Below, in pieces: positions 18,021 through 25,597 of a DNA stretch of 42,115 nt (position 1 is the stretch's first letter; every line of letters begins with the position of its first letter). The notes beneath the pieces were generated by a model, which was not told the DNA's origin, did no database searches, and was given only the letters and a program-made list of their open reading frames with translations. The stretch comes from Blastopirellula sp. GTDB taxonomy: Bacteria > Planctomycetota > Planctomycetia > Pirellulales > Pirellulaceae. The stretch lies in NCBI GenBank assembly GCA_002733575.1, contig NVWB01000018.1, positions 1 to 42,115 on the forward strand. The letters are read 5' to 3'. The translations under genes and the position numbers were made by a program.

Positions 18021-19250
18021 ATGACCATTATAGACTATACAACCCCAGAATGCAATCCATCAGAGCCAAATAACGACGATTGGTATAAGGTTGTTGACCT
18101 CTCAGATTCAGAATTCCAGTACCCTGATTATTTTGAGGATGGCTTTCTTAAATACCATACTGAAATCAACGGTCTTCTAGGACTGAAGGAGGCAACGCAC
18201 ACCTTTGCAAGCCTGTACCATTGCTATCCCGTTATTCAAAACGGTGGTCGAATATACGAGACCAACAAAGACATTGCAAAGGAACTCAAGATAACAGCGT
18301 GTACTTTCAAAAGGCATAAAAAGAAGCTCACTCAAGCTGGTCTAATCTACAGTGAAGACCGTGCGACTTATGGAACTTGCCCAATATCCTTAACGCCTGA
18401 GGGACTTCGATATTATCGTGGTTTCAAGAGCAACGATAGGATTTTCTCAAATGGCTTTCTAGCTGTTCCATTGAAGTGGTTACGCATCTATCCAGACATG
18501 TCGTATCAGTATCGATGCGTGTGGGCTCTATTGCTGTTTCGATGTCGAATCAAAACAGGGAAGCCGTCTTACTGCACAGATACGACCAAAGAGATGTCGA
18601 GGTTTCTTCATTTTAATGAGAAAATCGTGAGACTTACCATTCGATCACTATTGAAAAACGACCGCATCGTTGAGGGTAAGAAGGCTCAAGGTACTAGAAG
18701 CTTCTGGATTCCCGATTATAAGCCACAGATCAGCCTTAAAGAATCTATCAAGGCCAAGAAGATTGAGTCACTTGAACAATCTAATATCACGGCTCCTAAG
18801 AGGAAACCGTTCAAAGACAGGCCAGCGAAAGCTACTAAGAAATCTAATGGTAGGACTAAACCACAAATAAACCGAGAATTGAATGAGCACTATAGAGCCA
18901 AGTGGTTGGAGGTACGTGATAAAGAACCAAGCTTTATGAAGCATGTTAAGGAGTTATCGCAGGGACGCTCCATTTACGAACTATGCGACGATTCGATGGA
19001 AAAAGCCAAGGCATATATTGACTTTTCCATTAAGAATTGGGAGCAGATTACAAAGACGTTTGGCATTCATGGAGCAAACCCTGTTCCATCAGCATTAGCT
19101 CAAGCATGGATACACAATCAGATAAAGCAAGCTCAAGAGGAAGGCTTTAAGAAAGTTCGACAAAGTGGGAAAGAAGCTGAAGTACGGGCATACACTCACA
19201 GAGGGATGAATACAAATTGGTCAAAGGTGACGGATGGATGGGGTGATTAA
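18021..19250 (+). CDS. Winged-helix DNA-binding protein, probable replication initiator
   Basis: A 409-residue protein. Residues about 70-130 form a winged helix (IYETNKDIAKELKITACTFKRHKKKLTQAGLI). A second helix-turn-helix-like unit lies at about 190-225 (TTKEMSRFLHFNEKIVRLTIRSLL). A basic Lys/Arg-rich linker follows (255-290), then a helical C-terminus (YIDFSIKNWEQITKTFG). Tandem winged helices with a helical tail recall phage O/DnaD-type replication proteins that load helicase at an origin. This fits the DnaC-like ATPase directly downstream (67 bp) and the iteron-like repeats after it. No recombinase or DDE residues are visible, so it is not an IstA transposase. The role is inferred from context; I cannot name the family with certainty. 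Confidence 0.6.
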   Translation: MTIIDYTTPECNPSEPNNDDWYKVVDLSDSEFQYPDYFEDGFLKYHTEINGLLGLKEATHTFASLYHCYPVIQNGGRIYETNKDIAKELKITACTFKRHKKKLTQAGLIYSEDRATYGTCPISLTPEGLRYYRGFKSNDRIFSNGFLAVPLKWLRIYPDMSYQYRCVWALLLFRCRIKTGKPSYCTDTTKEMSRFLHFNEKIVRLTIRSLLKNDRIVEGKKAQGTRSFWIPDYKPQISLKESIKAKKIESLEQSNITAPKRKPFKDRPAKATKKSNGRTKPQINRELNEHYRAKWLEVRDKEPSFMKHVKELSQGRSIYELCDDSMEKAKAYIDFSIKNWEQITKTFGIHGANPVPSALAQAWIHNQIKQAQEEGFKKVRQSGKEAEVRAYTHRGMNTNWSKVTDGWGD

Positions 19251-19317
19251 TCATGATCGATGCCGACAGCTTGCACACCTTATTAAAATCACCCCTCTAA
19301 ATTAATGAGAAAATAAC

Positions 19318-19938
19318 ATGATTACCCACAAATCTGCAAATTGTAATACTCTTCCTGATCTAGAAATAACCGTGAACTCCTACAAACTCATGCGAATTCC
19401 AGAGCAGCACTATGATTGCACGATATCCAACATACCTGATCATTGTGAATATAAAGAACGCCTGAAAAGTTGGACAGCAAGAGCAGAGTACAATGTAATA
19501 GCGAACAAGGGCATTCTACTCTTTGGCCAATACTCAACAGGCAAATCAGGGGCAGCAGCTATCTGTCTTAAAGCAGCAGCAACCAGAAGGAAAATTGGAC
19601 TCTACTTGTCCGCCCCAATGTTAGTGGAATACGTTTTCGAGAAAACAATGTACAACTTTAACGAAGGGACAACCATGATTAATAGAGCTAGAAGTGTTCC
19701 CTTGTTAGTCATCGATGAGTTGATCATTGATCCGGGTAACCCGCACTACGCCAAAACTCTTGAATCTTTGATTCGATTCAGAATGGATAAGAAACTCTGT
19801 ACGATCATCACCACGAACCACACCACACAGGAATTGCAAGAGCATTGCCCCTCAATGTCGGCTGCTTTACGGCAGATAGTGGAGCCCGTTGAGGTATCTG
19901 GTCATGACTTCAGAAAGGCATTTGAGACGAAATGGTGA
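19318..19938 (+). CDS. DnaC/IstB-like AAA+ ATPase (helicase loader)
   Basis: A 206-residue P-loop ATPase. Walker A is GQYSTGKS (70-77), Walker B is LLVIDEL (129-135, acidic pair D133-E134) and sensor I is IITTNH (163-168). The arginine in AALRQIVEP is a plausible arginine-finger or sensor II position. Length and order fit DnaC-type helicase loaders and IstB-type transposition helpers. Because its neighbour is a winged-helix protein rather than a transposase and iteron-like repeats follow directly, the replication role is preferred. It would deliver the host DnaB helicase to the element's origin (inference). ATG 19318 is preceded by AATGAGAAAATAAC, with a weak ribosome binding site. Confidence 0.75.
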   Translation: MITHKSANCNTLPDLEITVNSYKLMRIPEQHYDCTISNIPDHCEYKERLKSWTARAEYNVIANKGILLFGQYSTGKSGAAAICLKAAATRRKIGLYLSAPMLVEYVFEKTMYNFNEGTTMINRARSVPLLVIDELIIDPGNPHYAKTLESLIRFRMDKKLCTIITTNHTTQELQEHCPSMSAALRQIVEPVEVSGHDFRKAFETKW

Positions 19939-19939
19939 T

Positions 19940-20050
19940 CGATTTTACAGGCGGACAATGTGACCCTAGGGGAGCGATTTTAGAGGCGGACAATGTGACC
20001 CTAGGGGACGGACAATGTGACCCGAGGGGACGGACAATGTGACCCTAGTT
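19940..20050 (+). repeat. Iteron-like direct repeats, candidate replication origin
   Basis: Four direct copies of a 20-22-bp unit beginning CGGACAATGTGACC lie at 19952, 19987, 20009 and 20031. Copies two to four are tandem at exactly 22 bp, about two helical turns; copies one and two sit in a longer 35-bp repeat that also shares CGATTTTA. The array starts right after the DnaC-like gene and runs into AT-rich 12-mers. This arrangement matches iteron origins of plasmids and satellites. Binding sites for a transposition helper, as at IS21-type ends, are the alternative. Confidence 0.65.
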
Positions 20051-20056
20051 ATATAG

Positions 20057-20111
20057 TAAGAAGGAAGTTAAGAAGGAAGATAAGAAATTCGCCTTCGGGA
20101 ATGTGAATTTC
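20057..20111 (+). repeat. AT/purine-rich 12-mers and hairpin beside the iterons
   Basis: TAAGAAGGAAGT (20057-20068) and TAAGAAGGAAGA (20069-20080) are tandem 12-mers, with a third partial copy at 20081. GAAATTC (20084-20090) then pairs with GAATTTC (20105-20111), followed by seven C. Tandem AT-rich 12-13-mers next to iterons are the usual DNA-unwinding element, so this supports an origin here. Confidence 0.5.
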
Positions 20112-20508
20112 CCCCCCTCCATACACCTTGAAAGAGACAGTAAGGGGAAAAGGAAGATTGAAAGTTGATGAATGAATTTGAAGTAAATCAATTTCTAAGT
20201 ATTAGAAAAATGAACTAGAAATTACCAGTAAATTGAAGAGCTACAAAAATGAATAAAGAACAACCAGCAGCCGACCGCCCGCACTCGTGGAATCCTGTGA
20301 CGAGGATCAAGCACACCTTCCTTACTCGCTCAAGACATGTCAGAAGACCCTGAACCCAACCAACGCAAATTAGTGGGCATTTCAGAGACCTTTGAGCCAG
20401 CACGAGTTTAGATCAGATTTAGCATTACCCCAGGTCAATGAGCTGGCTCCACTCAAGTGGACAATACATTTTACAGATCACAACACATTAAAATTAGGAT
20501 TTAAAACG
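20112..20508 (+). other. Gap with two tiny overlapping open frames
   Basis: Two short frames are visible: 20249-20353 (34 aa, MNKEQPAADRPHSW...) and, overlapping it, 20337-20411 (24 aa, MSEDPEPNQRKLVGI...). Neither has a recognisable domain or strong ribosome binding site. They may be element leader peptides or chance. Nothing else was seen. Confidence 0.3.
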
Positions 20509-21213
20509 ATGATAGAAAACAATTCAGCACTGGCAAAAAACCCGGTTGAGGAACCTAAGACAGAATTAGAATCTGCCTCACCCGTTCCACTCACTAACCT
20601 CAACGTAGAAGAGACTGAGATAGTACCCGCTATCGCTAATCCTACTACCCCAGCCGTTCATTCTAACGCATTACCATCATCAATCCCGCAAGATGTGCTT
20701 GAACATGTATCGGAGCACCCTCCGAGGTATCACCGAGCTATGCAATTAAAGTTGCAAGGAATGAAGCTCCAAGAAATATGTGACGAGTTAGGAGGTATCA
20801 GTGTCTCAACTTGTCAAAATTGGATCAGGAAAGTGGCGGTCGAGTATACCCAATTAATCCAGGGAAGTACCAGCCTGAACTTCCTCGTAAGTGAGCTATG
20901 GAAGATCGATCAGATAGAGGCTCAAGCGGCCTCAGATATGGCGAACACTAAAAGCCCAAATCAAAGGTCCGAGCTTATGAAAGTTCAGTTACAATGTTCA
21001 CGCCAGAGATTCTCGCTCCTCACCAAATCAGGTCTTGTAGCTCAAGCACCGGAACGTCTCTTCTTATCAGTTCAATCAAACGCACCGAAGAGTCTGGAAA
21101 AAGATGATGAGGTAATCGCTACCACACCAGAAGAGAGAACCGCCCAAAGGGCCAAATTGATAGGCTCTCTAATAAGCAACCTTGCAAATCGTAAGAGCAT
21201 GTCAACGAAGTAA
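20509..21213 (+). CDS. HTH protein, possibly small-terminase-like
   Basis: About 234 residues from ATG 20509 (MIENNSALAKNPVEEP), chosen because AGGAT at 20496-20500 sits 9 bases upstream; the frame extends to 20392 without a better start. The first 60 residues are Pro/Thr/Glu-rich and probably disordered. Residues about 75-120 form a homeodomain-like HTH (RYHRAMQLKLQGMKLQEICDEL, VSTCQNWIRKV). A helical region follows (IDQIEAQAASDMANTKSPNQ, then a Lys/Gln-rich helix) and a charged tail. An N-terminal HTH followed by oligomerising helices is the layout of phage small terminase subunits, but it also suits other DNA-binding factors. No large terminase is nearby. It lies downstream of the candidate origin. 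Confidence 0.5.
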   Translation: MIENNSALAKNPVEEPKTELESASPVPLTNLNVEETEIVPAIANPTTPAVHSNALPSSIPQDVLEHVSEHPPRYHRAMQLKLQGMKLQEICDELGGISVSTCQNWIRKVAVEYTQLIQGSTSLNFLVSELWKIDQIEAQAASDMANTKSPNQRSELMKVQLQCSRQRFSLLTKSGLVAQAPERLFLSVQSNAPKSLEKDDEVIATTPEERTAQRAKLIGSLISNLANRKSMSTK

Positions 21214-21269
21214 CCTAAACCTTGTCCAATCATTGAAGTTTTGCGAGTCTGTCCCATTCATAGGATTAC

Positions 21270-21413
21270 TTGTTAGACATCGGGGGGAAGCGATGTTATG
21301 ATAGGAAGCGATTTAGCACTGATGTTGATGAGAATGAATTCCTAGAGCATGAAGAACAGTTCATGGATATATTGAGGCTTTGCGAATCCTTGGCAAAAAC
21401 AGGCCCAAAATGA
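21270..21413 (+). CDS. Putative 47-residue acidic small protein
   Basis: A TTG-initiated frame (LLDIGGKRCYDRKRF...DENEFLEHEEQFMDILRL) with AGGA a few bases upstream. Its stop overlaps the start of the next mini-gene as ATGA (21410-21413), suggesting translational coupling. Acidic and helical in the second half; no family recognised. It lies just upstream of the nuclease gene. Confidence 0.35.
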   Translation: MLDIGGKRCYDRKRFSTDVDENEFLEHEEQFMDILRLCESLAKTGPK

Positions 21414-21502
21414 AGCTCAGAAAGAACACGATCTTATTAGAGTTCTTAGATGAAGAGTTGGCAGAGCATTATCATGATACACTAGGATCTTTATCACAAT
21501 AA
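21410..21502 (+). CDS. Putative 30-residue acidic small protein
   Basis: MKLRKNTILLEFLDEELAEH... ends 25 bp before the nuclease start. It overlaps the preceding mini-gene by ATGA. Too short to assign; it could be a leader that couples translation to the nuclease or a chance frame. Confidence 0.35.
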   Translation: MKLRKNTILLEFLDEELAEHYHDTLGSLSQ

Positions 21503-21527
21503 TTCATTTCATTGAGAGAGATTTTAT

Positions 21528-22964
21528 ATGAAGGTTTTTATAATCGGAGAGTCAAGCCAAGACAGAGGAAAACAACTCGAGTCTTTAACTTTATTGATCT
21601 TGAAGAACCTCAATTATTCAAACTGTCATGATCGTGTGATAAGCAGTGGCGGATCTGAAGTTGATGTCATGGCAGAACTTAAAACGCCTCTCTTTGGCCC
21701 TACCGAAGTTCTTTGTGAATGTAAGGCCACAGCTAAAAAATCAGATACTACAGATTGGTGTAAATTCTTAGGTAAAATATTTTTGGCTGAATTGAGTTCC
21801 ACTAAACCTATTAGCGGCCTCTTTATTTCTCTATCTGGTGGTAATGGTAATGTTATTGGTAGTTACAAGGAGCTTATTAAATCAAGATCTGATATACGAA
21901 TACTAACCGGCGAAGAATTAGCATCCGAAGTTAGTAAATGCTTTCCAGACTTCAAAGAAAATGACTTTTACTTTCGTATGTTATCCAAGCAAACGGATAA
22001 AAGAATCCTTACTCAGAATCTCATTTATTACAACAATGAATTATATCGAATATTTGACTTAGAGGGTGATTTCTATTCTGTTCTTAATAGTGATGGTAAC
22101 CTCTTATTATCTGACGATAAAGTCATTAGTTTAGTAAATGATTCAACAAATATTTCTGGTGAATTTCTAGATGTAAGTGAAGATAAGAAAAGGAAGGATT
22201 TAGAGTTGCTGTGTGAGGGGTATGTCTTGTCCAAATTGATTGAGACAAACAGTAGTATTGATATATCTCAACTAAGCAAGGAATTTCAGGGTGAGCTCAA
22301 GGGACAGAGTTATGTCCCAGAGGATGTAATTGCATCGATGTTTAATGAGCTCACACAACAGCCATTTATTGAAGGAAATAAAGACGTAATTCAACTAGAT
22401 TTTTCAGAAATACGGAATACCCTTTCGTTTCTAAATCGATATCTTTCCATTGGGGTATTTCCTAAGATGCTTAGGTGCGACACATATCTAGATTTATTCA
22501 ATGAAGATCTTGTGTCTAAGATATCAGAAGTGCAGGGAAATCTACCCATTCCAGAAAGCGACGAGGAGATGTTATTGAAATTACTGAGTGTATCTCCTAG
22601 TGCAGTAATAAGAGCAATAAATCCGATTCCATTTATCGTCAACTCTCGTAACGAGTTTGAGAATATTCCTGAACGTCTAAACAAGACACATCTAGAGTTT
22701 TTCTTCAAAGTTTTATTTGAAGGATTGTATGTTGACTACGACAAACGGATTTTATTTGAATATTATCTGAATATAGACCTAATAGAATTCGAGACCGTTA
22801 CAAATTACAAGCTAAAAACAAGTAAAAATATTTTTCTCGAACATGAAGACCGGTCAAGATTTGCTATCGGTAAAATGACTTCTAATGGTGACAAGACTAT
22901 TACTATAAAACTTATTAAAACTAATGATCAGCCAGAACCTTGGGATGAATCTCATAATGAATAA
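21528..22964 (+). CDS. Mrr-like PD-(D/E)XK nuclease with unknown C-terminal region
   Basis: A 478-residue protein. Residues about 10-130 fit the Mrr/restriction-endonuclease fold: GKQLESLTLLIL (Glu18, helix A), SGGSEVDVMAEL (Asp46) and VLCECKAT (Glu64-x-Lys66), giving the complete D...ExK metal site. FLGKIFLAELSSTKPISGLFIS follows as the later helix and strand. Residues 150-478 match nothing I recognise; they look globular, Leu/Ile/Asp-rich and partly helical, with no Walker or HNH motif. The gene is clearly more AT-rich than its neighbours, suggesting separate acquisition. A single-gene nuclease with a large sensor-like extension on a mobile element suggests an anti-phage or anti-plasmid function (inference). 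There is no methyltransferase nearby. The start is preceded by GAGAGA. Confidence 0.65.
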   Translation: MKVFIIGESSQDRGKQLESLTLLILKNLNYSNCHDRVISSGGSEVDVMAELKTPLFGPTEVLCECKATAKKSDTTDWCKFLGKIFLAELSSTKPISGLFISLSGGNGNVIGSYKELIKSRSDIRILTGEELASEVSKCFPDFKENDFYFRMLSKQTDKRILTQNLIYYNNELYRIFDLEGDFYSVLNSDGNLLLSDDKVISLVNDSTNISGEFLDVSEDKKRKDLELLCEGYVLSKLIETNSSIDISQLSKEFQGELKGQSYVPEDVIASMFNELTQQPFIEGNKDVIQLDFSEIRNTLSFLNRYLSIGVFPKMLRCDTYLDLFNEDLVSKISEVQGNLPIPESDEEMLLKLLSVSPSAVIRAINPIPFIVNSRNEFENIPERLNKTHLEFFFKVLFEGLYVDYDKRILFEYYLNIDLIEFETVTNYKLKTSKNIFLEHEDRSRFAIGKMTSNGDKTITIKLIKTNDQPEPWDESHNE

Positions 22965-23102
22965 TTTAGTTTCATTATTAAGTAAACTCAAGGCAAGAAG
23001 TGTGGGTCGTATTTATAGACCATGCTAGGTCGCGTTGGTGGTAAGAGTACGATGCTTGATTAATTCGATCCTGCTGTTGAATGGAATATCACCGATCCTG
23101 AT

Positions 23103-23588
23103 ATGACCACTTACGGCATTACTGCCTATGATGAAATGTCCTTTGGTCAGAAGCTCTGGTCACTAAATTTGGTATCAAAAGCTTTACTGGATAAGTCAGT
23201 TCCTTATCCGCCACTTGTTGCATTTGTAGAAGCAACTATTGCCACAGTCTTTATCATGGCAGATGTTCTTCTGGACATGGATAAGGATTCCATGGTCGAC
23301 TATCCAAAGTTTACTGATCTGATGAAGGGGGCTTTGGCTGAACTAGCGGAGCCAGGCGACGAAAGTTGCGATGATCTAGAACCTGATACACTGGTTGCTA
23401 TCCTTGAAGAACGCATCTTTTGGGATCTAGATTACCTATCAGCAGATATCTACCTAGATTCAGCTTCAGAGAGCAGCAGACCGCTAGATGAGGGCAACGG
23501 TGGGTATTACACTGCCATTGCCCATGATCCGCCAGAGAGCGAATATAAGGCATTGTATGATGAACTCATTGACCTAACAGAAATCTGA
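23103..23588 (+). CDS. Conserved-looking protein of unknown function, upstream of SRAP gene
   Basis: A 161-residue acidic protein (MTTYGITAYDEMSFGQKLWSL), mostly helical, with no domain I recognise. It ends 4 bp before the SRAP gene on the same strand, so the two are probably co-transcribed. The frame is also open upstream as FDPAVEWNITDPD after a TAA (23061-23063), and before that as MLGRVGGKSTMLD from ATG 23022. This looks like an N-terminal extension interrupted by one nonsense codon, so the ancestral protein was probably longer. Confidence 0.6.
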   Translation: MTTYGITAYDEMSFGQKLWSLNLVSKALLDKSVPYPPLVAFVEATIATVFIMADVLLDMDKDSMVDYPKFTDLMKGALAELAEPGDESCDDLEPDTLVAILEERIFWDLDYLSADIYLDSASESSRPLDEGNGGYYTAIAHDPPESEYKALYDELIDLTEI

Positions 23589-23592
23589 TCCT

Positions 23593-24066
23593 ATGTGTGG
23601 TGCCATCTCCCTCAATCAATCAGAAGTCCCGATTGAACTCATTCGAGAGTTCAACCTAGAGGGTCACGGACATCCCAGAGAAGGAACTATGGAATTCTGG
23701 TTCCAAGCATGGGACGCTATGCCACTACTACCAGTACGCTTTGATACTGAGATGACCATCTTAGAGTGGGGCAACGCCCGTAGGACTTCAAGCAAGCTAC
23801 CCAAGGGTAACTGGTGTCGTCAGGAAAGCCTAGACGCTGGCAAATGGAAATGGTTGAAACCTCAACTAGTGGTGATACCTGCTAACTTTGGCAAGGAGAG
23901 GAAAGCAGGAGCTTGGTTCCTTGTAACCGAGGGCATGCGTGGAGTTGTGGTTAGAGATGAGAATGGCAAACAGCACGTTTACATGTTGACCACTGAAGCA
24001 ACCCATTATTACCAAACAATGACAAGGCATAATCGAGAGCCGGTGTTCTTGGGTGAGCAGATCTGA
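23593..24066 (+). CDS. Minimal SRAP-domain protein (YedK/HMCES-like)
   Basis: A 157-residue protein. It begins MCG, leaving Cys2 as the N-terminal nucleophile that in SRAP proteins forms a thiazolidine crosslink with abasic sites in single-stranded DNA. Further family marks are WGNARRTSSKL (the N-A-R-S.. region), the Trp/Lys-rich middle and the C-terminal RHNREPVFL, matching the H-[DN]-R-M-P-V histidine motif. It is shorter than the usual 200-240 residues and lacks a clear YEW motif (WKWLKPQ is at that place), so it is a compact variant. The likely role is protection of ssDNA during element replication or SOS (family knowledge plus inference). It follows the 161-residue gene by 4 bp and ends at the edge of the cassette cluster. 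Confidence 0.7.
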   Translation: MCGAISLNQSEVPIELIREFNLEGHGHPREGTMEFWFQAWDAMPLLPVRFDTEMTILEWGNARRTSSKLPKGNWCRQESLDAGKWKWLKPQLVVIPANFGKERKAGAWFLVTEGMRGVVVRDENGKQHVYMLTTEATHYYQTMTRHNREPVFLGEQI

Positions 24067-24096
24067 TACAGTTTTTGTTGTAATGACATAGACAGT

Positions 24097-24184
24097 GTGA
24101 TACATTTAAGCTTCACTGATCTGTACTAGACCGTAATGGTGCGGGATTTGGTTGTTGTATTTTTGCGGTTTGATATCTGTTATG
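24097..24184 (+). repeat. attC-like intergenic repeat, copy A
   Basis: It starts GTGATACATTTAAGC and contains the hairpin CTGTACTA-GACCGTAA-TGGTGCGG, then TTTTTGCGGTTT, and ends in GTTATG. It closely matches copies B, C and E on the opposite strand. A related stretch TTTTTGTTG begins at about 24072, right after the SRAP stop. It lies directly before a small gene, as integron recombination sites do. Confidence 0.6.
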
Positions 24185-24622
24185 TATAAAGACCCGATGA
24201 ATGACCTGTCATATATAAACGGCATGCTTTCGGTTTACGCTCAGTTCAACTGTCATTCCTGCGATATTGGCTTTGATTTTCAATTGAAGGAAATCCAAAA
24301 CGTGAACTTCCCGTATGCACGTGCCGGGAAAGTATCTCTAACTCGAATCGATAATTGGGAAGATCATCTGACTGTCACGCTACAAACTTGGCTCTTCGCT
24401 TTCATGGAAGAATTCAACCTTGACTTGAAGAGCCTATATTTTGGATGCGAAGAAAACAGACAGTATTCCGCGAAGCATTTGGTGGAATTAATGAGAGAAT
24501 GCTTGCAGCCAGAAACTGTGTATCAAGCTACAGGTGTGGATACTGGAGACTTCAAGTATGACAGCCTCGTCTTCGAATCTGATGACCAGAATTACTTACT
24601 ATACTTTGGCCTCAGCGATTAA
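24182..24622 (+). CDS. Cassette-like small gene, unknown function
   Basis: About 146 residues (MYKDPMNDLSYINGMLSVYAQFN...). The longer frame back to TTG 24152 lies inside the repeat, so ATG 24182 or ATG 24197 is the likelier start; no ribosome binding site is evident. It is a soluble acidic protein with the patterns FQLKEIQNVNF and DHLTVTLQTWLFAFMEEF, which recall small immunity-type alpha/beta proteins, but I assign no family. An attC-like repeat lies before it and a palindromic site (24626-24687) directly after it, so it looks like one complete gene cassette. Confidence 0.55.
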   Translation: MYKDPMNDLSYINGMLSVYAQFNCHSCDIGFDFQLKEIQNVNFPYARAGKVSLTRIDNWEDHLTVTLQTWLFAFMEEFNLDLKSLYFGCEENRQYSAKHLVELMRECLQPETVYQATGVDTGDFKYDSLVFESDDQNYLLYFGLSD

Positions 24623-24625
24623 GAA

Positions 24626-24687
24626 ACATAACAATGCGATTCAGACAGACCACCCTACTTGCGACCGCTGAGCTTAGGCGTTACATA
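24626..24687 (+). repeat. attC-like imperfect palindrome
   Basis: It opens ACATAACAATGCG and closes GCTTAGGCGTTACAT. TAAC pairs with GTTA, GC with GC and CAG with CTG across bulges, leaving a central loop of about 23 bases. The order TAAC...GGCGTTA, just after a gene stop, is typical of integron attC sites. Its sequence differs from the main repeat family here. Confidence 0.5.
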
Positions 24688-24845
24688 CCGCCAATACGCA
24701 TTTGTTCGAGTTTTGATTCTGTCATTGGTTCAGCTTGATAATCTTGCAGGTTATAGATAATCGGTTCCTGCTCCTTTTCGCCTTGGGAATATAGCAGTTG
24801 GTAGCGAATCAACTGAGGAGCTTTGTCTGTTCCTTGAAAAATGCT
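24681..24845 (-). pseudogene. C-terminal gene remnant
   Basis: The minus strand is open for 54 codons, from just after a TAG to a natural stop at 24681: SIFQGTDKAPQLIRYQLLYS... to ...LEQMRIGGM. It reads like a genuine protein C-terminus but has no start. It abuts the palindromic site, so it may be the tail of a truncated cassette gene. Confidence 0.35.
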
Positions 24846-25054
24846 CTAGAGCCGTAGCTGTCGTTTCTATTGGTCCCGTGACTGGTGAATTGACCGTCAA
24901 CTCTTGCCGTTCTCACGCTCTACTACGTCACCACATTACAACAAATGTGGATTGGAGGGATGTACCACCTGAGGCGAGCAATTCTCTAACGCCCATTGAC
25001 ACAGTGTTGCAGAGAGTGACATTGAATTCAGGAAACACTCAGATTTGCAACTAG
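24761..25054 (+). pseudogene. Open-frame remnant without a start codon
   Basis: The plus strand is open for 97 codons (RLGNIAVGSESTEELCLFL..., HHITTNVDWRDVPPEAS...) with no plausible initiation codon. The composition looks protein-like, but it overlaps the minus-strand remnant, so at most one of the overlapping parts is real. Probably decayed cassette DNA. Confidence 0.25.
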
Positions 25055-25069
25055 AGTGCATCGCTATTG

Positions 25070-25597
25070 CTAGTCTGTTTTGGGTACTCCAACAAGCCAG
25101 TTAACCAAGGCATTGAACGGACTAACAAAGAGTTGTTGCACAATAAGAGATATATACGTCGACACTATGAATAAGAATACAGCAAATGCCGATTGCATCG
25201 ATCCGGCGATAATACCTTTTGTCGCATATGATTCCGGAATCCGCTCAAATGCCCCAGGAAACACGACTAGCACCGGCAGTACGTTGATCCACATAATGTT
25301 CCATAGGCTTGATACTCGGTTAACCAGGGTGTAACGATTCTCTGCATCTAGCAGTTGTTCCACAGTAATTTCTTGGTTCATTGACGGATGGGCAATCAGT
25401 TCAATTCGGCACTTCTGTAGGTTTACAGTATCTGTGAGTGTGATATTTCGGGAGCACGCGATCGAGTTCAGAATCCGCAGTGAATGCGACCTTCGCGATA
25501 AAAAAAGAGATTGCCATGAGTGAAGCATAACAAGAAATATCGCCGTCTTTGGGTTGTCGTATGGTGAATGTGGTTGTTGAGTTGAATCGTTTATCAT
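25070..25597 (-). CDS. Small membrane protein, unknown function
   Basis: 175 residues with two clear transmembrane stretches near the C-terminus (SLWNIMWINVLPVLVVFP and AFAVFLFIVSTYISLIVQQL) and a possible hydrophobic stretch at residues 19-33 (AIFLVMLHSWQSLFL). The middle (TLTDTVNLQKCRIELIAHPS, then EITVEQLLDAENRYTLVNRV) is soluble. In the N-terminal third another frame also shows a helix-like hydrophobic stretch (AISFFIAKVAFTADSELDRV) around a T7 run, so a compensated frameshift pair there is possible. No family recognised. It is the leftmost leftward gene of the cassette cluster. Confidence 0.5.
   Translation of the reverse strand: MINDSTQQPHSPYDNPKTAIFLVMLHSWQSLFLSRRSHSLRILNSIACSRNITLTDTVNLQKCRIELIAHPSMNQEITVEQLLDAENRYTLVNRVSSLWNIMWINVLPVLVVFPGAFERIPESYATKGIIAGSMQSAFAVFLFIVSTYISLIVQQLFVSPFNALVNWLVGVPKTD

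Noticed and set aside
18021..20050. IS21-type transposon (IstA/IstB with terminal repeats)
   Set aside because: The DnaC/IstB-like ATPase and multiple repeats fit, but the upstream protein has no DDE integrase core and no matching repeat array was found at the other side. A replication module explains the set better.
19940..20050. CRISPR array
   Set aside because: Only four short repeats, two with no spacer between them and no cas genes; the 22-bp phasing fits iterons.
24152..24181. TTG start for the 24182 gene
   Set aside because: The added residues are encoded inside the shared attC-like repeat and would not be gene-specific.
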